The notes beneath the pieces are model-generated. The model worked only from the letters and a program-made list of their open reading frames with translations. It had not been told where the DNA came from and made no database searches. A stretch of DNA of 64,000 nt, taken from the NCBI RefSeq assembly GCF_900186975.1, contig NZ_LT906441.1, positions 1,364,001-1,428,000 of the forward strand, in the 5' to 3' direction. The DNA comes from Cutibacterium granulosum (lineage in GTDB: Bacteria; Actinomycetota; Actinomycetes; Propionibacteriales; Propionibacteriaceae). Shown piece by piece: positions 58,396 to 64,000 of this stretch. The position numbers were made by a program, and so were the translations under genes. Position 1 is the stretch's first letter. Each line of letters begins with the position of its first letter.

Positions 58396-61300
58396 ATGGC
58401 TGTTACCCTGCGCAATACGTTGCCCGATGGCGGCACGATCGATTTCCCCCCAGACCTTCCCATCAGCGAGCATGCCGACGAGATCGCTGAGGCCATCGCC
58501 AGTCATCAGGTGGTCGTCGTCGCTGGTGAAACCGGTTCTGGCAAGACGACCCAGCTGCCCAAGATCTGCCTGGGACTGGGGCGTACCCGCATCGCCCACA
58601 CCCAGCCGCGCCGTATTGCTGCGCGCACGGTCGCCGAGCGAGTTGCCGATGAGATGGACGTCGAACTCGGCAACCAGGTCGGTTACCAGGTGAGGTTCAC
58701 CCGGCACACCACCAGTGACACCGCCCTCACCGTCATGACCGATGGTGTCCTGCTCGCCCAGATCTCCCATGACCGCGACCTGCGAGCCTGGGACACCATC
58801 ATCATCGACGAGGCCCACGAGCGCAGCCTCAACATCGACTTCCTGCTGGGCTACCTCAAACAGCTGCTGAGCAGGCGCGACGACCTCAAGGTCATCATCA
58901 CCTCGGCCACCATCGACACGGCACGATTCAGTGCACACTTCGACGACGCCCCCATCATCGAGGTCTCCGGACGCACCTATCCGGTCGAGGTGCGCTACCG
59001 CCCCCTGGAGACCCAGCCCGACGACCCCGGTGAACCGGTCGAGGCCATTGACCAGCCCACGGGAATCTGTCAGGCCGTCACCGAGCTGAGCCGGGAGGGC
59101 GCGGGTGACATCCTCGTCTTCCTGGCCGGGGAGCGCGAGATTCGAGATGCCGCCGATGCCCTGGCAGACCTGGCCCTGGTCAACACGGAGATCCTGCCGT
59201 TGTACGCACGGCTCTCCGCTGCCCAACAGCACCGGGTCTTCACGGCGCACCAGGGGCGACGCATCGTCCTGGCCACCAACGTTGCCGAGACGTCGTTGAC
59301 CGTGCCCGGTATTCGTTACGTCATCGATCCGGGGACGGCCCGCATCTCCAGGTACTCCTCACGGACCAAGGTGCAGCGTCTGCCCATCGAGCCCATCAGC
59401 CAGGCCAGTGCCAACCAGCGCGCCGGACGGTGTGGCCGTGTCGCTCCGGGAATCTGCATCCGGCTGTACTCCGAGCAGGACTTCCAGATCCGTCCCGAGT
59501 TCACCGAGCCGGAGATCCTGCGCACCAACCTTGCTTCGGTCATCCTGCAGATGGCCCAGGCGCGTCTGGGGGCGATCAACGACTTTCCCTTCGTGGAGAC
59601 CCCGGATCGTTCCCAGATCAATGATGGTCTGCGACTTCTCGACGAGCTCGGAGCGCTGCGTTCGGGCCACCACGACACCCCACGACTCACCAGGGTCGGT
59701 CATCAGCTCGCCCAGATCCCCATCGATCCTCGTATGGGACGCATGATCCTGGAGGGAGCCAGACGGAGATGTCTGCGGGAAATCCTCATCATCGTCTCCG
59801 CGCTGTCCATCCCGGACGTGCGAGAACGCCCCAGTGACAAGCGAGACGAGGCGGACGGTTTTCATCGCCGGTTCACCAGCGAGGCTGCTCTGCAGACGAC
59901 GTTGAGTGCGGTCGATCGGTCCGACGATCACCGTAGTGGCGACTGGTCGACGATTCGGCAACGCGAGACGGCCCAAGCTGCCGTCGCTGCCACCGACGCC
60001 GCCGGGCAACCGTTGCGTCACACCGTCCACACCGGGACTCGTCCGGTGAAACCCGCACAGCGTGCGAACTCGCGTGGGAAGAACCATCGGGATGCCGGCC
60101 GTGACCAGCACACGCAGGGCCAACGCACACGGGGCCAGCACATACGGGACAAGGAGTCCACGTCGCCATCGCAGGGTATCGATGATGGCGGAGACATCAT
60201 GTCCATCGTGCGGCTGTGGCACTATCTGCGCCACCAACGCAAGGCGATGGGCAGCTCGGCATTCCGACGGATGTGTCGTGCGGAGTACCTCAACTACCTG
60301 AGAATCCGGGAGTGGCAGGATCTGCACAGCCAACTCAAACGTATCGCCAAGGACCTCAAACTGAGGCGCAACGATGAGCCAGCCGAGGTGGGAGACATCA
60401 TCACCGCCCTGCTCTCTGGTCTGCTGTCGCACATCGGTCTGCTCAAGACGTCGGAGACCCGCACCTCGGCACGACGCAGGGGAGCACGTCCCGGTCCGCG
60501 AGAGTACCTGGGCACGCGAGGCTCCAATTTCGCCATCAATCCCGGATCGGTTCTGGCCAAGCATCCGCCAGAACTCGTCGTGGCAGTCGAGCTGGTGGAG
60601 ACCTCCCGACTGTGGGCGCGCAATGTGGCGGCAATTCGTCCGGAGTGGGTGGAGCAGGTGGGCTCGCACCTGCTCAAGCGTTCCTTCTCCGAACCTCACT
60701 GGGCCGCCTCGAGCGCCTCGGTCGTGGCCAACGAACGCGCCACCTTGTACGGGGTGCCGCTGTGGACGGATCGACGCGTCAATTACGGACGCATCGATGC
60801 CCAGGTGGCACGACAGATCTTCATTCGATCGGCTCTGGTCGAACGTGACTGGCGAGCCCGGCATGACTTCCTGAGGAACAATGATGCCGTGGTGACCCAG
60901 GCCCAGGAGCTGGAGGATCGTTCTCGGCAGCGCGGACTCATGGCTGATGACCAGGCACTGTACGACCATTACGATCAGCGGATCCCCAGCGACATCGTCT
61001 CGGGCAGCCAGTTCAATGCGTGGTGGCGTCGCCAGGACGACAAGCATCTGCTCGACCTCACCGTGGACGACCTCATCGAGCCCGGAGCCGTTGCGGTCGA
61101 CCAGTTTCCCGACACATGGCAGGTGGGAGACCTCGACCTGCCGGTGCGTTACGTCTTCGAGCCGGGATCCGGTCACGACGGAGTGACGGTGCAGATCCCC
61201 CTGCCGTTGCTGGGGCAGGTGCCGCGGGAACCGTTCACCTGGCAGGTTCCCGGGCTGCGCCAGGAACTGGCAACCGAACTGGTACGCGGTCTGCCCAAAC

Positions 61301-62538
61301 AGATTCGCACCCAGCTCGTCCCAGCACCTGATCGTGCCCGTGCGGCCTTGCTCTGGCTTGCCGACAACGGCGCCGACCACACGAAGGACTTCACCTGCGA
61401 ACTCGCCCGAGCACTCACCGCTCTCACCGGTGTCACCATCAAGGACTCCGACTGGCATCCAGAAAATCTGTCGTCACACCTGCGGGTGGGGTTCGAGGTG
61501 CTCGACGGGTCCGGTCACCGAACAGCGGCATCGAAGAACGTCAAGAAGTCCCAGCGGCCTCGTACCTCCCAGCCCCGAAAGATGGCTCACTCGGAGGATC
61601 TTGGTCAACTGCAGGTGGATCTGGCGCCCAAGGTCGCCAAGACGTTGACGAAGGCAGCCCGAACCAAGCAGATTCACGGTGCGACGAGCTGGCAGTTCGG
61701 TGCTGTGCCGTCACACGTGGACGTGCGGCGTGCTGGGGTCGATGCCGTCGGATACCCGTGTCTGGTAGACGAGCGCGACGGGGTGGGCACCGCAGTCAAG
61801 GAGACCCGCACCGCCGCCGATCGGAGTCACGGTCAAGGAGTCGTCCGTCTGCTGATGCTCTGCCTTCCCGACCCCACCAAGTGGGTCATGGCACACATGT
61901 CGAACGCCACCAAGTTGTCCCTGGCCGACTCGCCGTACCCCTCGGTGCCCGATCTGTTGACGGACTGCCGACTCAAGACGGTCGACTCCCTGGCCAGGAA
62001 ACACAGTGACGGGATCGCCACCATCCGCGACGAGAAGGCCTTCGACTCCCTGGCACTTCAGGTGCGGCAGGACCAGGCCGAGCGGATGGCCCAGGTGGTC
62101 GAGGAGACATCGCGGATCCTCCAGTCCCATGCCGGGGCGCGACGAGCACTGCTGAGCCTGCCCGACGGGGCGGCACGTGCGGACATGACCTCCCAACTCG
62201 ACGATCTGGTGTTCTGCAATTTCGTCTCGGCCACCCCGGACCCGTGGTTCGGCTACATGTCGCGGTGGATGGATGCCGTCGTCGTGCGCGCGGAGTCGCT
62301 GCTGCTCAACCCGGGCAGGGACGCCACCCAGATGGATGAGATCGACGTCCTGCTCGGCGAGTACGACGAGCTCTGCGCCGAACAGCCTGCTGGTCGGCTT
62401 CCTGCCCAGGTGGAGGAGGTGGGATTCATGATCGAGGAGCTTCGCGTGCAGTACTTCGCCCAGCGGCTGCGCACCCACATCCCGGTCTCTCCCAAGCGAA
62501 TTCGTCAGGCCATCGGGCAGGTTCGGTCCCAATCCTGA
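58396..62538 (+). CDS. hrpA: ATP-dependent RNA helicase HrpA
   Basis: A 1380-residue DEAH-box RNA helicase. Motif I GETGSGKTTQ, motif II DEAH, SAT motif ITSATID, and QRAGRCGR motif VI are intact. HA2, OB-fold and a DUF3418 C-terminal region follow (VFEPGSGHDGVTVQIPLPLLGQV). HrpA rescues collided or stalled ribosomes in E. coli. An Arg/Thr/His-rich, probably disordered insert at about residues 528-597 interrupts the protein and its length exceeds the common 1300. Confidence 0.95.
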   Translation: MAVTLRNTLPDGGTIDFPPDLPISEHADEIAEAIASHQVVVVAGETGSGKTTQLPKICLGLGRTRIAHTQPRRIAARTVAERVADEMDVELGNQVGYQVRFTRHTTSDTALTVMTDGVLLAQISHDRDLRAWDTIIIDEAHERSLNIDFLLGYLKQLLSRRDDLKVIITSATIDTARFSAHFDDAPIIEVSGRTYPVEVRYRPLETQPDDPGEPVEAIDQPTGICQAVTELSREGAGDILVFLAGEREIRDAADALADLALVNTEILPLYARLSAAQQHRVFTAHQGRRIVLATNVAETSLTVPGIRYVIDPGTARISRYSSRTKVQRLPIEPISQASANQRAGRCGRVAPGICIRLYSEQDFQIRPEFTEPEILRTNLASVILQMAQARLGAINDFPFVETPDRSQINDGLRLLDELGALRSGHHDTPRLTRVGHQLAQIPIDPRMGRMILEGARRRCLREILIIVSALSIPDVRERPSDKRDEADGFHRRFTSEAALQTTLSAVDRSDDHRSGDWSTIRQRETAQAAVAATDAAGQPLRHTVHTGTRPVKPAQRANSRGKNHRDAGRDQHTQGQRTRGQHIRDKESTSPSQGIDDGGDIMSIVRLWHYLRHQRKAMGSSAFRRMCRAEYLNYLRIREWQDLHSQLKRIAKDLKLRRNDEPAEVGDIITALLSGLLSHIGLLKTSETRTSARRRGARPGPREYLGTRGSNFAINPGSVLAKHPPELVVAVELVETSRLWARNVAAIRPEWVEQVGSHLLKRSFSEPHWAASSASVVANERATLYGVPLWTDRRVNYGRIDAQVARQIFIRSALVERDWRARHDFLRNNDAVVTQAQELEDRSRQRGLMADDQALYDHYDQRIPSDIVSGSQFNAWWRRQDDKHLLDLTVDDLIEPGAVAVDQFPDTWQVGDLDLPVRYVFEPGSGHDGVTVQIPLPLLGQVPREPFTWQVPGLRQELATELVRGLPKQIRTQLVPAPDRARAALLWLADNGADHTKDFTCELARALTALTGVTIKDSDWHPENLSSHLRVGFEVLDGSGHRTAASKNVKKSQRPRTSQPRKMAHSEDLGQLQVDLAPKVAKTLTKAARTKQIHGATSWQFGAVPSHVDVRRAGVDAVGYPCLVDERDGVGTAVKETRTAADRSHGQGVVRLLMLCLPDPTKWVMAHMSNATKLSLADSPYPSVPDLLTDCRLKTVDSLARKHSDGIATIRDEKAFDSLALQVRQDQAERMAQVVEETSRILQSHAGARRALLSLPDGAARADMTSQLDDLVFCNFVSATPDPWFGYMSRWMDAVVVRAESLLLNPGRDATQMDEIDVLLGEYDELCAEQPAGRLPAQVEEVGFMIEELRVQYFAQRLRTHIPVSPKRIRQAIGQVRSQS

Positions 62539-62571
62539 CCACGATTGCCTGGGTGGTGGCAGAGTTGATCC

Positions 62572-63459
62572 ATGCCATCAACGACTGCAGAACTACTCGA
62601 CCTGCTCGATCTCGAGGTGCTCGAGCCCAACCTCTTCCGAGGGCCACGCCCTGAGACGACCTGGCAACGTACCTTTGGTGGTCAGGTTCTGGCGCAGTCC
62701 CTCGTCGCTGGGTGCCGTACCGTGCAGGATCGCAAGGTCCACTCCCTGCACGCGTACTTCCTGCATGGCGGACGCAACGACGCGCCCATCATCTACGACG
62801 TCAAGCGGTTGCGGGATGGACGGACCTTGTCGACGCGTCGTGTTGACGCCCGTCAGCACGGCCGAGTGATCTTCACCTCGGAGGTGTCGTTCAAGACCTC
62901 CGAGGAAGGACTGGACCACAGTGATCGCAAACCGTCACACGTCCCGGATCCCGAGGAGTGCCCGACCCTGGCCCAAGCCATGGCGGCAGCCATGGGACGC
63001 GCCATGCCCATGGTCACCGAGTGGGATGCCCTCGACGTGCGTTACGCCGGCGACGGCAACGCGTACCACCATCAGAACCATGCAACCCACATGCGGTTGT
63101 GGGTCAAGGCGAGCAGTACGCTTCCCGATGACGCCGTCACCCATCGTGCGATCCTCGCCTACCTGTCGGACATGAGTCTCATGGCCGCGGCGATCCTGCC
63201 GCACCTGCCAGCGTTGCCAGCCGGTCACACGGTGAGTCCGGCGTCGATCGATCACGCCATGTGGTTCCATCGCAAGGGCATCGCGGATCAGTGGATGCTC
63301 TACGACCAGATCTCGCCGAGTGCCTCGGGGTCCCACGGATTCTCCATGGGACGGCTCATCCAGAATGGGCGACTCATTGCCTCGTGTGCCCAGGAAGGGG
63401 TCATACGTGTCGTGGACGTGGCCGATCAGGGTTCACCCTTCGGCGCTCCCACGCGGTGA
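62572..63459 (+). CDS. tesB: Acyl-CoA thioesterase II
   Basis: A 295-residue double-hotdog thioesterase hydrolysing acyl-CoA to fatty acid and CoA. N-terminal hotdog: LFRGPRPETTWQRTFGGQVLAQSL, SLHAYFLHGG and TRRVDARQHGRVIFTSEVSF. C-terminal hotdog: HRAILAYLSDMSLM, AMWFHRKGIADQWMLYDQISPSASGSHGFSMG. The catalytic Asp/Gln/Thr set is in the expected segments. Starts 33 bases after hrpA. Confidence 0.94.
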   Translation: MPSTTAELLDLLDLEVLEPNLFRGPRPETTWQRTFGGQVLAQSLVAGCRTVQDRKVHSLHAYFLHGGRNDAPIIYDVKRLRDGRTLSTRRVDARQHGRVIFTSEVSFKTSEEGLDHSDRKPSHVPDPEECPTLAQAMAAAMGRAMPMVTEWDALDVRYAGDGNAYHHQNHATHMRLWVKASSTLPDDAVTHRAILAYLSDMSLMAAAILPHLPALPAGHTVSPASIDHAMWFHRKGIADQWMLYDQISPSASGSHGFSMGRLIQNGRLIASCAQEGVIRVVDVADQGSPFGAPTR

Positions 63460-63556
63460 TAGTGACACATTCATGTGGCACGGCCCTGTCCCTGTCATGA
63501 TCCAGATCCGTGCCATGACATCGATGCTCAGGGTGTCATGGTCACACGTCCAAGGA

Positions 63557-63593
63557 CCTGAACCCGGAATCCATCAGGATGTCCGGGCTCAGG
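63557..63593. terminator. Bidirectional hairpin between tesB and the sigma factor gene
   Basis: CCTGAACCCGGA pairs with TCCGGGCTCAGG at 11 of 12 positions, and the loop can itself form ATCC/GGAT. It lies between the convergent genes; there is no U-tract. Confidence 0.6.
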
Positions 63594-63607
63594 CTGCGTG
63601 AGGTGCC

Positions 63608-64000
63608 TCAGGCAGCCATGGCCTCCTGATTGGCCTCACGCATCGTCGCCAGGGCAGCCCGCTCGATCTGGCGCACCCGCTCAGCGGTGATGCCCCACAC
63701 CTTGCCGATGTCGGCGAGCTTGGCCTGACGTCCGTCGAGCAGTCCATAACGACGACGTACGACGTCTGCGGAGCGCTGGTCGAGATCCTGCAGCATCACC
63801 TCGAGCCGGGTGCGATCCTCGGCGTCGAGCACGATGGAGTCCGGGCCGGGTGCCGTCTCACGGGCAATGAGGTCGCCAAGGCTGGTGTCACCGTCGTCCT
63901 CCACAGGTGCGTCGAGGCTGACGTGGTCCCGGCCGAAGGTGACGAGCTCGGCAACCTTCTCCTCGGTGAGGTCCAGTTTTTCTGCGATCTCGAAGAGCTC
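63608..64000 (-). CDS. Sigma-70 family factor, C-terminal part (5' end outside window)
   Basis: The last 130 residues of an RpoD/SigB-type sigma factor, cut by the window edge. The visible part starts in region 3 (ELFEIAEKLDLTEEKVAELVTF). It continues through DGDTSLGDLIA and ends with region 4.2, whose helix-turn-helix ADIGKVWGITAERVRQIERAAL binds the -35 element. The tail (MREANQEAMAA) is shorter than in the primary sigma factor, so a group 2 (SigB/HrdD-like) factor is more likely. Confidence 0.88.
   Translation of the reverse strand, partial: ELFEIAEKLDLTEEKVAELVTFGRDHVSLDAPVEDDGDTSLGDLIARETAPGPDSIVLDAEDRTRLEVMLQDLDQRSADVVRRRYGLLDGRQAKLADIGKVWGITAERVRQIERAALATMREANQEAMAA

Noticed and set aside
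59359-61458. A 699-codon open frame antisense to hrpA
   Set aside because: Antisense shadow caused by codon bias; no domain visible.

Overview
The window is a high-GC, gene-dense piece of an actinobacterial chromosome. Gene content and order point to the Propionibacteriaceae, most like Cutibacterium/Propionibacterium: a FasR-type regulator with fabD-fabH-acpP-fabF, a DUF3046-recA-recX block, lexA next to nrdR and a B12-dependent ribonucleotide reductase, DUF3145 and DUF3052 proteins, and a single nine-gene pyrimidine operon. The assignment is inference from synteny and protein families; no rRNA or search was available. Almost all of it is core genome with tight operons and many ATGA/GTGA overlaps.

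Layout. 1-1.3 kb: an antitoxin-like gene, a gene-poor stretch and a tRNA(CAU), probably the eroded edge of an island. 1.36-8.1 kb: a Cof-type phosphatase and an orphan Ser-rich membrane protein, divergent from a MoxR/DUF58/VWA/VWA operon that ends in yggS. 8.3 kb: DUF3145. 9.0-15.3 kb (minus strand): fasR, a NifX-like gene, panE, then fabD-fabH-acpP-fabF, with twin 17-bp palindromes upstream of fabD. 15.7-17.8 kb: DUF3052, an aldo/keto reductase and yqeY. 18.0-28.5 kb: a PyrR-type RNA leader, then pyrR-pyrB-pyrC-carA-carB-pyrK-pyrD-pyrF-pyrE, the complete route to UMP. 28.6-32.1 kb: a fructosamine-kinase-like gene and a small accessory patch (DeoR repressor, HAD phosphatase, possible 2H-fold protein, IS256-type transposase remnant). 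32.2-36.8 kb: YibE/F membrane protein, rimO, pgsA, pncC/cinA and clgR. 36.8-41.5 kb: DeoR regulator, DUF3046, recA, recX and rny. 41.7-49.9 kb: aldose epimerase, miaB, a small antitoxin-family protein, miaA, dapF, hflX and dinG. 50-55.2 kb: lexA, a divergent small membrane protein, nrdR and nrdJ. 55.7-63.5 kb: a YbjN/chaperone-like protein, a frameshifted flavin-nucleotide-binding gene, a tandem universal stress protein, a giant hrpA and tesB. 63.6-64.0 kb: the C-terminal part of a sigma-70 factor, running off the edge.

How it works together. Two nucleotide-supply systems carry visible regulatory sites: the PyrR RNA leader with a possible Shine-Dalgarno sequestering helix, and candidate NrdR boxes before nrdR-nrdJ. 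DNA damage control is visible as near-identical LexA boxes at recA and lexA, plus a third box in front of the small membrane protein beside lexA. Membrane lipid supply is represented by the fab cluster with its regulator, and pgsA.

I did not find an obviously new defence or biosynthetic system. The best leads are the twin operators before fabD and the unusual fasR-nifX-panE-fab arrangement, the SOS-controlled small membrane protein next to lexA, the repeat array between yibE/F and rimO, the DeoR/HAD/2H accessory module, and one clear and one tentative poly-C frameshift.
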